Positions 1-8,655 of a stretch of 64,000 bases of DNA are shown in pieces. A program made the position numbers and the translations under genes. Position 1 is the first letter of the stretch, and each line of letters starts with the position of its first letter. Under the pieces are notes generated by a model that worked only from the letters and a program-made list of their open reading frames with translations, did no database searches and was not told where the DNA came from. Source of the DNA: Paramoeba atlantica (Eukaryota; Discosea); NCBI GenBank assembly GCA_977017575.1, contig CDRNVI010000042.1, positions 119,756 through 183,755 on the forward strand, written 5' to 3'.

Positions 1-86
1 GAAATAAAGTACTTTATTAAAGTTTCCGCGAACCCTGGATAAGATTACTGATACTTGTTTTTTGATGCTTTCTATACTTTGTATGT

Positions 87-2135
87 ATGATAACGTTGAA
101 AAATAGAATTAAAGAATATGGCGTTTTATTGAGTGGGTTTTCCGAAACCTCCTATTACACGGCCGGGTGCATCCTTCATTATCGATCCCGAGGATTTCGT
201 GTGAAGAGATGGAGTGAAATAGTCTTCACTGATATTCAGATTCGGAATCGACTCATGTTGCTCTTTCTTTTATCGGACCTTCCTCAACGGAAGTTGGATC
301 TTGCCGATTTAGTCAAGCATCCTGAACAGGAGCACCATCAGAATCTTCTACACAGTATTTCCCGAGGCTACGAGACTACGTTCCTTCCAATACAATTGAC
401 GAATAGGAACCTAAGTAAAATTGATAATTGGAACGAGTATTGCTTAGGTCGCTCTTATCTAAATTTCGCTACGCCGAATGAAAGACAACAGCAAAATGCT
501 TTGCAACGTAAAAAAAGTACACATTCTCAACTGCCTTTAAGTGTGAGAGTGGTTGCCCTCTTGGTTTTAACTCCCGACGCATGCCCTATCCTATCACATG
601 TATTTCTAGGGGATGCTGATTCGCAAGTTGGTATAGAAAGTTGTTTGCCTCTAAAAGCAATTCAATACAGAACACTTATTCCTGCATTGAAGCATTTAGA
701 AATGCAGTGGAAAGCTAATGAAATCGTCATACGAAAAATTGCCTTGAGAAACATAGAAAATTCTGTAATTCGAATAACACATTCGAATTCTCTACAATCT
801 GAGATACTGCAAATAGTACATAATGTCGCGAGCACGTGTACACGTACTTTCCAAGGCCAGACCAGGTTACCCACAATGGACGAGAGGACAGACATATATT
901 TTATGGTTCGCGCGATGTCAATGTTATCCCTTCATCGATTACTGTATCCGAATGAAACATCGCCATCATTAACATCAGACACTCTTGAGGAAGTACTATG
1001 TGCGTGCGCTACGCATTTGTATGAGTGCGAATCGCTGGGCTTGTATGACAAATCAATGTTCAGCCTGACAATTCACATTTTTGAGGCACTTATGATTCTT
1101 CGTCGTGCAATCATTGCCTTAAGCAAAACTGATTCGCTCACAGAGCGGGAAAGTTTTTTGATAAAACGAATTAGCGAAGTAATAACAAAGAAAATAACAG
1201 ATTTACAAAAAGAGTTTAATTCAGGAGATCCCACTCTGGAAGAGTGCGTTGAATACTCACAATATGTCAACATTTGCTTTTCGGAAGGTTCGCCAAAATT
1301 ATCAAAAATAGCACTCATAATTTTCGATAGACTGCGTTTGACATACAAATCTGCGCAGCTTCGAGTCAAAGAGAGAGAACTAAACACGGAGAAGAAAGAC
1401 CCCAATAAGGACAATTTTATCGAATTCGTGAAGTTGCATGGGCTCATACTCCACGTCTATTACCAACGAATCTTGCTGGATGCTTTCGAGGAGACCGGGT
1501 GCACCAAGTATCTGGATGAAGCCTTGACTCTAGGCAATGTAATCGACGATGTCTTTTTCTTCACAGCAGCCTCTGTGAAAAAATTTCTTCCCAACATCCG
1601 TGCTAAGGGATACTATTGCGATCTCGCAGTCCGTGAAAGAATGTTTTTTCCCGTAGTACAGCACTGCGATGATATAAATCAGCCGTGTGCAGTTGCCGTA
1701 TTACTTCAGAATTTGCACCGTTTGAATCACATGCGCCATCCACTAAAATCTGAATACCGTGCGAAATTAAACACCTCCTTATCACATATAGTACCCATAA
1801 TAAAAAAGAATCCTGAAAAATATTTGCAGCTCATTCACTGTGCGTTGCTTTGTTCGAAGAGTCCTTTCCTTGTAATTGTTGCAAATAAAGGCAATACCCA
1901 CGAAGGACTTCGGAATATTATTGATGCTATTCCCACAAACAGATTGTCCATCATAATACGTAATACGAATCCGTCACACCCTGATTTTCTTCACCCATTC
2001 GCAATGCATCCCGTTTTTCGAAATATCACCATGTCTTCTTCAAACTTTGTTGTGTGTATTGGCGATACCGCTGTAGCCCACTGCGATTCAATATCTGAAC
2101 TGGAGGATGCGTTGCGAAAAGAGCGCAACATGTAA
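87..2135 (+). CDS. Divergent YyaL/SPATA20-like (DUF255) protein
   Basis: The 682-residue protein follows the layout of the YyaL/SPATA20 family, which has a thioredoxin-like N-terminal domain followed by an alpha/alpha barrel like that of sugar epimerases. Supporting stretches are an 'LPLSV...LVLTPDACPI' segment near residue 150 (family: PLSVFLTPDGKPF), helices containing 'EETGCTKYLDEALTL' near residue 470 (family: ATGDERYLEWAL), and a C-terminal strand-rich block 'PFLVIVANKGN ... VVCIGDTAVAHCDSISELEDAL', matching the family's final domain. The CxxC of the thioredoxin-like part is not visible; only one cysteine (GCIL) lies where it would be. The start is the first in-frame ATG; an overlapping out-of-frame ATG lies four bases before it. 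First gene of a long + strand cluster. The family's function is poorly defined, so none is assigned here. The family match is my reading of scattered motifs and needs a profile search. Confidence 0.6.
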   Translation: MITLKNRIKEYGVLLSGFSETSYYTAGCILHYRSRGFRVKRWSEIVFTDIQIRNRLMLLFLLSDLPQRKLDLADLVKHPEQEHHQNLLHSISRGYETTFLPIQLTNRNLSKIDNWNEYCLGRSYLNFATPNERQQQNALQRKKSTHSQLPLSVRVVALLVLTPDACPILSHVFLGDADSQVGIESCLPLKAIQYRTLIPALKHLEMQWKANEIVIRKIALRNIENSVIRITHSNSLQSEILQIVHNVASTCTRTFQGQTRLPTMDERTDIYFMVRAMSMLSLHRLLYPNETSPSLTSDTLEEVLCACATHLYECESLGLYDKSMFSLTIHIFEALMILRRAIIALSKTDSLTERESFLIKRISEVITKKITDLQKEFNSGDPTLEECVEYSQYVNICFSEGSPKLSKIALIIFDRLRLTYKSAQLRVKERELNTEKKDPNKDNFIEFVKLHGLILHVYYQRILLDAFEETGCTKYLDEALTLGNVIDDVFFFTAASVKKFLPNIRAKGYYCDLAVRERMFFPVVQHCDDINQPCAVAVLLQNLHRLNHMRHPLKSEYRAKLNTSLSHIVPIIKKNPEKYLQLIHCALLCSKSPFLVIVANKGNTHEGLRNIIDAIPTNRLSIIIRNTNPSHPDFLHPFAMHPVFRNITMSSSNFVVCIGDTAVAHCDSISELEDALRKERNM

Positions 2136-2517
2136 TTTCCAATTTGACCTAACGTTTACATACCAGAAGGAGTAGCGTTATTTTTACACATGATTCTTCT
2201 CTACTAGAAAAATATCGTGAAACGGAGCTTTCCTGTGCCAACCAAAACATTCTAAACGTACTCCATTAAACGTACTCCATTCGGACGCCACATTAACTCC
2301 CTAATCCCCTCGACATTATCGTAAGAGATCCACGTATTGCGGACCGGACAAGAAATTCGAGAGTTCACTTGCCATCCTCTTTCCATACGACAACTGTTTA
2401 ATATGAATCTCCTTTCTACTTCTCTGTAGAAGTGGTATGGCTAGAATTCCATTATCAAACATTTGTAATCTCAAACATTAACTTTAGAAAGGTATACTAT
2501 ATCTTTAGCGGGTCTTA
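2136..2517. other. Intergenic region
   Basis: No gene seen. It would hold the 3' UTR of the YyaL-like gene and the 5' UTR of the next. A short tandem duplication of 'cgtactccatt' lies near 2258-2281. The right edge carries a pyrimidine-rich run ending in AG at about 2507-2508, nine bases before the next ATG, a likely spliced-leader acceptor. Confidence 0.5.
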
Positions 2518-4023
2518 ATGGAGCCTGATGAGGCGCGTGCCATAGAGCATCTTCGTCGTCTGTTATGCAGTACCGAGCAACAGGATAATTTGATATTTTT
2601 AGACAACAGCGCTTTAGAAAATCAGAGGTTGATTGCCCAACAGTTAATTAGATACCCGTCCCTGTTAGAGTGGGAAAAAATATGTTCGCTGTACCAACTT
2701 ACTCAGAATAAAGATTCATGTTCTCCAGCGCTGGAGAAAGTCGCTCCATTTGATTCAATGATACGTGAGCGGACTGCAGGAGTAGAAAAAGATTGTAACT
2801 GGAAAGTGGGAATACATCTTGTTCAAGAAGGTCGTTCGGCTGTATGCATACTCGCTGGAGGTATGGGAACACGATTAGGATCCAACATGCCTAAGGGCAT
2901 GTTACCATTATCCGGACTTTTGTCACATGACTCAGTATTCGCTTTCATAATGAAGAAAATACGCCGTGTAAAACATCTTGCCGATGCTTCGACCACTCCA
3001 CTTCCCGTTCTTATAATGACAAGCGACGCGACTCACGACCTGACAAAACATTTTTTTGAAGTTCATAACTTTTTTGACCTCAATCCGGACCATATTCATT
3101 TTGTAGAGCAGTCTATGCTACCGTGCTTCACCATTAAAAATGGCACACCTCAGTACGTATTCGATACCTCATCGATAGCCATGTCACCCTGTGGTAATGG
3201 TGATCTCTACGCGACACTGGCTCGCTCTGGAATGCTGTGCAAGCTTAAGGAGGAGTACAACACGGAGTATCTCCATATTTTAAATGTAGACAACCCACTC
3301 GCTCGGGTAGCCGATCCCTATCTCTCCGGCTACATGAAGGCAAATAACTTAGACTTCGCGGCCAAGTATGTGGGCCGTGAAGACCCCAGTGAGTCCGTGG
3401 GTGTGTTTGTGGTAAGTCGAAGGCGAGATTGTGAAAAAGGGGTTTCTGCGGCTCCCGATGAATACTCAATATGGAAATGTCATGTTGCTGAATATACGGA
3501 GCTTGATAAGGCCAGTCAACAGAAACGGAAACCCAACGGAGAGTTTTATTATTTGTGCGCGAATATTGGCATGTATTGTGTAAGCATGAAACTGGTTCTT
3601 TCCCTTTGCGGTGATTCCTTAGGACGTCCTTCTGTAAATTTGCCCATGCATTTAGCTACGAAGAGACACCCTACTCAGCGGAGTGAAACAGGTTTTGTGA
3701 ACATCGTTAAATTAGAGTCGTATGTATTTGATATCATTTCTTATGCGAAGCACGTTGGACTTCTAAACGTCGAACGCTGTGAAGAATTTAGTCCAGTGAA
3801 GTGCGCGGATTCGACTAACACGATTGAATGTAACACACCCAGAAGGGCTGCAGAGGACATCATGTCCCTTCACGAAAGCTGGTTGAGAGCGGTCGGAGCC
3901 ATTATTATACCCAATAATGATGGTATTTATCGAGTTGAAATCTCACCTTTGATAAGCTACGACGGCGAGGGGCTAGAAAAATACAAAGGCAGACAAATTA
4001 GTTCTCCTTGTTATTTGAATTAA
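2518..4023 (+). CDS. UAP1: UDP-N-acetylglucosamine pyrophosphorylase
   Basis: Makes UDP-GlcNAc from UTP and GlcNAc-1-phosphate, the last step of the hexosamine pathway feeding N-glycans and GPI anchors. The 501-residue protein is the usual length. The nucleotide-binding loop LAGGMGTRLGSNMPKGML lies near residue 111. Downstream are the family segments 'MSPCGNGDLYATLA', 'NVDNPLARVADP', 'ESVGVFVV' and 'LESYVFDII ... EEFSPVKCADS', in the same order as human UAP1. In trypanosomes this enzyme has been placed in glycosomes; here the C-terminus (YLN) is not a PTS1 and I see no clear PTS2, so location is open. The start ATG is preceded by a pyrimidine run and AG nine bases upstream, which fits trans-splicing. 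UDP-glucose pyrophosphorylase is a less likely alternative because the GNGDLY and VDNPL segments fit UAP. Confidence 0.93.
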   Translation: MEPDEARAIEHLRRLLCSTEQQDNLIFLDNSALENQRLIAQQLIRYPSLLEWEKICSLYQLTQNKDSCSPALEKVAPFDSMIRERTAGVEKDCNWKVGIHLVQEGRSAVCILAGGMGTRLGSNMPKGMLPLSGLLSHDSVFAFIMKKIRRVKHLADASTTPLPVLIMTSDATHDLTKHFFEVHNFFDLNPDHIHFVEQSMLPCFTIKNGTPQYVFDTSSIAMSPCGNGDLYATLARSGMLCKLKEEYNTEYLHILNVDNPLARVADPYLSGYMKANNLDFAAKYVGREDPSESVGVFVVSRRRDCEKGVSAAPDEYSIWKCHVAEYTELDKASQQKRKPNGEFYYLCANIGMYCVSMKLVLSLCGDSLGRPSVNLPMHLATKRHPTQRSETGFVNIVKLESYVFDIISYAKHVGLLNVERCEEFSPVKCADSTNTIECNTPRRAAEDIMSLHESWLRAVGAIIIPNNDGIYRVEISPLISYDGEGLEKYKGRQISSPCYLN

Positions 4024-4495
4024 GAATTCCTTTATTCGCTGCTAGATGTTCGGGTACGTATCTACTTCGTTGACGGGTCAAGCAAATGGCATCCACTTCG
4101 TTGACAGTCGGATTTACTTTCAGTAATGCTCTTTTTTGGGGAAAAAGTCCCTTTTCACCCTTTTTATTCTACTGTAGCATTGAAATCACATCAACGAATC
4201 TTGAATTGTATTCCAATCTTCACTCTCCTTCAAAGTCATGTTATATGTCTTAGTAGTCTTCATCCCTCTCTACTTCATCTTTTTCCACTTCATCTCTTAC
4301 AGACATTAGCGCCAACATTTAGCGCCAAGTGGCAGGACTCGTGGTAGCCAAGTGGCATTCGTACTCCCTCCTTTGTAACAAACCTATATAAACCTATACC
4401 TTACTTATACCTTTCGTGCTATGATTCACGACTCGATGTTTTCATAGTTCGATTTGTTTTTATAGATTTGAGAAATTTTATCGTTGGAAAAGAGC
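4024..4495. other. Pyrimidine-rich intergenic region
   Basis: A 73-codon open frame at 4126-4347 has a pyrimidine-driven composition (runs of ctt/ctc) and no recognisable similarity, so I treat it as chance. Small direct repeats 'tagcgccaa' and 'ccaagtggca' lie at about 4307-4355. The long pyrimidine stretches around 4200-4320 are plausible processing signals for the next gene. Confidence 0.45.
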
Positions 4496-7400
4496 ATGCC
4501 TTCGAAAAGGAAAGTGTCAACGCCGAAGGCGAAAAGCATAGGTGCGAAGAAAGAAATGAGCCCCGAAAAACGATCAACGAAGGCACGAGCAAAGAAAACG
4601 ACACAGCCTAACAATGATGTGGAAGCAAAAAAGGAAACCCGAAAGCGGACAAGTCCGCAACCAGAGTCTAGTAACGTGGAACCAAGAGAAAAACCGACAA
4701 AAAAGAAAGAGCCCCATAAGAGCGGATCAAAATCACACACAGAGAAAGATGGGTGTTCCAACACAGACGAAGACGTACGATCTATTGTCGTGAGTGCGTT
4801 TCAAAAAGCTCAACGCACTTCGGGATCTCATAACGCTCAGCGGAAAGTGTGTATGAAACTTCGCGCCTCCCTCTCTCACTCCGGCCTACTTACGCACACC
4901 ATGTCTTCCTTCCTACTTCGGCTCTACACGGAGGTCTCCTCCTTACCCACAGACGCTATGAATCGACTGATGAGTTTCCTACGTGACTATGTGCTGGAAT
5001 GTCACCGTGAAGACAAAAACGACAACGAGGGGGTGGCTCTAATTGAGTTCTTCCTGCCCTATGAGAACGCGATGGAGAAACACACACGGCTACGTGTGCT
5101 TCACACGCTCCACACCCTTCTGGAGACCCTGGACTATCGCCAGTCCCGTCACGCGCTCTATGACACTCTCGTTGATATCCTGAGGCGTAGGATCCATGAT
5201 AAGGCCCCCGCAGTGGCTGAGCGGGCGGTAAAAACTTGTGCATGTTTTATTTCCCAGGAGGATGTGGTACAGCATCTATTGGGAGTGCTGTGCTCCCATG
5301 AGAGCTCGGCGGTACGCGCTGCAGCCGTCGCGGCGCTCACCCAACACCCTCCGAATGACACAGCGGTGGTACCGCACGTGCTGCGCTGTGTGCGGGACGT
5401 AAGCGCTGTGGTGCGTCGTGAGGCATGGGAGGGGCTGGGGCGGCTGAAATGGAACCGATTTGTGGCGTACTCCGGGGACCAGGTACTGTTTTATCTCCAC
5501 CATGGACTGCAAGAGACCTCCACGGCGCTGCGTACTGCGGTAGCGACCACCGTGCTCTCCTCCTGGACTACTCGGGATAACCACAATGATATTGATGCTA
5601 TGCTCGCCCCGATGGATCTGTCGAATTACACTCACGTGGACACGGTGGTGGGTCGGCTGCTGGCGCATGTCGCACGGATTGAGCCCAGCTGCGGACGTGT
5701 GCCTTTGCGGTTGACAAAACTCACCACACAAAACACGCTGTTGTGGCGATTGTCGGTGGATAGCTGGAATGAGGCCCCCAGGGTTAAGGAGACCGCGTCC
5801 GAGAGCACGACAAAGAGTACCGGCGAGGTGTACGACATGAAGATTGGTGATTACATTTCTCTTTTGCATGGTATTGCGATTCAAATCCATGATCCGAGCA
5901 AGGAGTGTGTGGCGGGGGACGTTCCCATCCATATACTGGACTTTGAAAACCAAAGCCTCTCCATTGTTCGAGAGTTACTTTTAACACTTCCATTATTTGA
6001 AAGCCGTGGGCTTTTACAAACTGCTACGGATAAGGATCGCTCGAAGTTACGCACAACGTTTGCTTTACTGTTCACAGCTGCCGTGGAAGACGACGCTCGA
6101 ATTCTAGTAAAGGAGTGCATGCATTCCGCTCCACTGGTGATGCAGCAGGATGACTTAGTGGCGCTGCTAACACATAGTTTAGAGCGATTGTACAGTCACC
6201 TGGGCGTCGTGTCCCGAAACCGAATCTGTCTGGACGACGTAGAAGCCTACATTCAAGCCGAATCGAAGAGAGGTTCGGTGAAGGCGTCTCGAATTTCTCC
6301 CGAAGTTGAACGTGAAATTGAGGTCGATACCGTATACCTGCTACGAATGGCATACATTGTACATTGCTGGCTCGGTATTCATCGAAAGAAGGGGGTCTCC
6401 ATTCCGAGCACATTTTTACAGATTTTGAAGCTTTGTCGAGAGAGCTCACTCTCGTCTGACGTTAAGGCACAGGCCATACGTGCGACGGCAATGGTGTGTT
6501 TTCTTCATGCCGACACCGTAAGTACCTTCTTTAATGTGATTCACAAGAACCTTCACGATTCTCACAGCACCATATCGAGCGCTTCAGCGGAGGCTATTAT
6601 CGATCTCATGTGCGAGTACGGAGTAAAAATATTTATGCCCACAACAACGAAAAGTGATAGCGCGGCTCTTGTAGCTGAAAGAGAAGCCACCTCCCAGGAA
6701 CTCTACGCCAAACTCCTCAATGAGCTCTTGCAGGGCGACAAAAACCAACTCCCCATCCACGTCGGGATCTGCAAACTCCTCTCCTGTGGCCGAATTAAAG
6801 TCGAGGACAGCACGGCAGTAATGACCCCCCTGCTCGAGCACCTTTTCCGCCAACAATTTCTCCAAGACAAAACCCACAAACACCACCCCGAGGACCTACG
6901 CTCGATCCAATGCCTGGACACGTTCTTCACCCTCTACGCCCACTCCCACCCCCGCCGCATGTACGCCGTCGCCCAATCCGCCATCGCGGTCCTCCAATCC
7001 CTCCTCCCCCACCCCGCACTCACCCGTCAAGACTTCCGCAAAATCTGGCAACGCATCCTCTACCTCACCGATGCCTGGCACCTCTCCTGTGTCCGCCAAC
7101 TCGACCCCGAGGCCTCCGTGAAATACTCCCTCTCCCGCGAGGGCGAACCCCCCCACAGTGAGGACGAACTCGACAACAACAACAACAACAACACGCTTCC
7201 CCCCCACACGAACCGTACCCGCGCCCACTCCCCCTACCCCTACCCCTCCCCCTACGGCCGCTCCCTCTCCCGCGAGCTCTCCCGGTGCAGCTGCCACGAG
7301 CGCCTCACGCTCGCGATGCTCATCGAGGCCCTGTGCCTTCCCCGGCCCGTGGCCGCGGCCCGGGTCCTCCCCGGGCTCACCGCGATCCGGGTCTATAAGC

Positions 7401-8302
7401 GGGACCCGGTGCTGCTGGCGCAGCTGCGGGTGGCCGCGCTGCGGTGCGTGGGGGGGGTGGCCGCGGGGAGTGCGGAGCTGCAGCGGCCGCTGCGGGCACT
7501 GCTGCGCGCGCTGGGGAGGGTGGAGGGGGGGGAGGGGGGGGTGGAGCCGGGGAGGCAACAGGGACAGGGGGAAGGGGGGGAGGGGGTAGAGGGGACACGG
7601 GAGGGGTCGGGGGTAAGGGGGAACGGGGGTAAGGGGGTAGAGGGGTACCCTGGGGGGACACGGGAGGGGTCGGGGGGGAGGGGGAACGGGGGTAAGGGGG
7701 TGGAGGGGTACCCTGGGGGGACACGGGAGGGGTCGGGGGTAAGGGGGGACGGGTGGGGGGTGGATTATGGTGTGGCTACGTATTTGTCCTCCCGTGCGGT
7801 GTCGGTGGCGACGACACGGAATATGGAGGATACGGTAACCGCGATGGTGGAGATGAGGATGGGGAGGGGGAGGGGGGTGTTGGGGGTTTCGCGAAAGGGG
7901 GTGAAGGAGGTGGGGGGAGAGAAGGAGGACAGGGTAAAAGATGAGGATGCGGAAGAGGAAACGGTGTTGAGTGGGAAGAGACGAGGGGTGGCGGCGGGGA
8001 AGGAGGATGGAGATTCTGTGGGGACGAAGAAGGTATCGGGCAAGAAAGCGGCAAGTGTGGCGAAGTCTCCGCGTTCGTCTCGCAGTTCTATACGGGAGAG
8101 TGCAAAGTCAGCCTCTCAGCGGAGTTCATTGCGGAAGGGATCACAGGAGATAAGTCCACGAAGAAAAGGAGAGCAAAGTTTTTCATCAGCTCCGTCTCCA
8201 ATGTCTACGCATTCCATGAGTACGAGGAGTAGTAGAAAAGGTGCGACGGCGTGTGAAGAAGTTTTCGTATCATCGCAGAGAAGTACAAGGAAAGGTAGAT
8301 GA
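4496..8302 (+). CDS. CAP-G: Condensin complex subunit 3 (CAP-G / Ycg1)
   Basis: HEAT-repeat subunit of condensin, which together with CAP-D2, CAP-H and the SMC2/SMC4 pair compacts and segregates chromosomes in the nucleus. The first in-frame ATG gives 1268 residues; no ATG lies further upstream in frame. The first ~90 residues are lysine-rich and probably disordered. The family opening 'VVSAFQKAQRTSGSHNAQRKVCMKLRASL' region is at about 97-125 (quoted in part: AFQKAQRTSGSHNAQRK), followed by HEAT repeats such as 'DKAPAVAERAVKTCA' and 'VRDVSAVVRREAWEGLG', the hallmark CAP-G positions. The last ~300 residues are unusual: strongly Gly/Arg-rich, with a 21-residue unit GTREGSGVRGNGGKGVEGYPG repeated about 2.5 times (63-base DNA repeat, 7591-7750), then a Lys/Ser-rich tail. 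Base composition flips from C-rich to G-rich near 7390. Host gene, intact. Confidence 0.85.
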   Translation: MPSKRKVSTPKAKSIGAKKEMSPEKRSTKARAKKTTQPNNDVEAKKETRKRTSPQPESSNVEPREKPTKKKEPHKSGSKSHTEKDGCSNTDEDVRSIVVSAFQKAQRTSGSHNAQRKVCMKLRASLSHSGLLTHTMSSFLLRLYTEVSSLPTDAMNRLMSFLRDYVLECHREDKNDNEGVALIEFFLPYENAMEKHTRLRVLHTLHTLLETLDYRQSRHALYDTLVDILRRRIHDKAPAVAERAVKTCACFISQEDVVQHLLGVLCSHESSAVRAAAVAALTQHPPNDTAVVPHVLRCVRDVSAVVRREAWEGLGRLKWNRFVAYSGDQVLFYLHHGLQETSTALRTAVATTVLSSWTTRDNHNDIDAMLAPMDLSNYTHVDTVVGRLLAHVARIEPSCGRVPLRLTKLTTQNTLLWRLSVDSWNEAPRVKETASESTTKSTGEVYDMKIGDYISLLHGIAIQIHDPSKECVAGDVPIHILDFENQSLSIVRELLLTLPLFESRGLLQTATDKDRSKLRTTFALLFTAAVEDDARILVKECMHSAPLVMQQDDLVALLTHSLERLYSHLGVVSRNRICLDDVEAYIQAESKRGSVKASRISPEVEREIEVDTVYLLRMAYIVHCWLGIHRKKGVSIPSTFLQILKLCRESSLSSDVKAQAIRATAMVCFLHADTVSTFFNVIHKNLHDSHSTISSASAEAIIDLMCEYGVKIFMPTTTKSDSAALVAEREATSQELYAKLLNELLQGDKNQLPIHVGICKLLSCGRIKVEDSTAVMTPLLEHLFRQQFLQDKTHKHHPEDLRSIQCLDTFFTLYAHSHPRRMYAVAQSAIAVLQSLLPHPALTRQDFRKIWQRILYLTDAWHLSCVRQLDPEASVKYSLSREGEPPHSEDELDNNNNNNTLPPHTNRTRAHSPYPYPSPYGRSLSRELSRCSCHERLTLAMLIEALCLPRPVAAARVLPGLTAIRVYKRDPVLLAQLRVAALRCVGGVAAGSAELQRPLRALLRALGRVEGGEGGVEPGRQQGQGEGGEGVEGTREGSGVRGNGGKGVEGYPGGTREGSGGRGNGGKGVEGYPGGTREGSGVRGDGWGVDYGVATYLSSRAVSVATTRNMEDTVTAMVEMRMGRGRGVLGVSRKGVKEVGGEKEDRVKDEDAEEETVLSGKRRGVAAGKEDGDSVGTKKVSGKKAASVAKSPRSSRSSIRESAKSASQRSSLRKGSQEISPRRKGEQSFSSAPSPMSTHSMSTRSSRKGATACEEVFVSSQRSTRKGR
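7591..7750 (+). repeat. 63-bp in-frame minisatellite inside CAP-G
   Basis: About 2.5 copies of a 63-base, G-rich unit begin at 7591, 7654 and 7717. The period is 21 codons, so copy-number change keeps the frame. Runs of four to seven G on the coding strand make G-quadruplex formation likely. Confidence 0.9.
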
Positions 8303-8655
8303 ATTAATGTTTTTTGTTCATGTAGCATTAGCCACGTGTAGATCAATCACGTCACGGAGTGCGTATAGTGTGTTCACCATCTTGTACATATCACTAGTTG
8401 TATAAACAAAATTCCTGTACGTTTGTTTGTTTTTTACCATCGTACAGGAGTTCAGTACTCCTAGGGATTTATAGCTTCATAGATCAGAAGAGAAGGTAAC
8501 ATTTGATTGAGTCCGAATTTCGATCTCCTTATGCACCCATTTCTATGCCTTATGCACCCAATTTCTATTGAATTCTGCAGAATATGATTTGACTTTGATA
8601 GATCAAGCTTGCCGATTCATATTCTTGTCTGTTGCTTCAGAAACCAATAGTTCTG
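8303..8655. other. Intergenic region with a strong splice acceptor
   Basis: No gene seen. A near-duplicate 'ttatgcacccatttctatgccttatgcaccc' (two copies of ttatgcaccca) lies around 8530-8560. The right end carries a pyrimidine tract and AG immediately before the isomerase start. Confidence 0.5.
8618..8640 (+). promoter_or_regulatory. Predicted spliced-leader acceptor of the isomerase gene
   Basis: A T-rich pyrimidine run ends in 'gttgcttcag' at 8640, 15 bases before the ATG at 8656. This is the cleanest trans-splice acceptor in the window. It supports 8656 as the start, because the upstream in-frame TTG at 8632 would lie across the acceptor. Confidence 0.6.

Noticed and set aside
4126-4347. 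73-codon + strand open frame before CAP-G
   Set aside because: Composition follows the pyrimidine-rich leader and no similarity is visible; more likely untranslated leader sequence.
6896-7558. Long minus-strand open frame inside CAP-G
   Set aside because: Shadow of the C-rich/G-rich coding strand; Pro/Gly/Val-rich with no family features.
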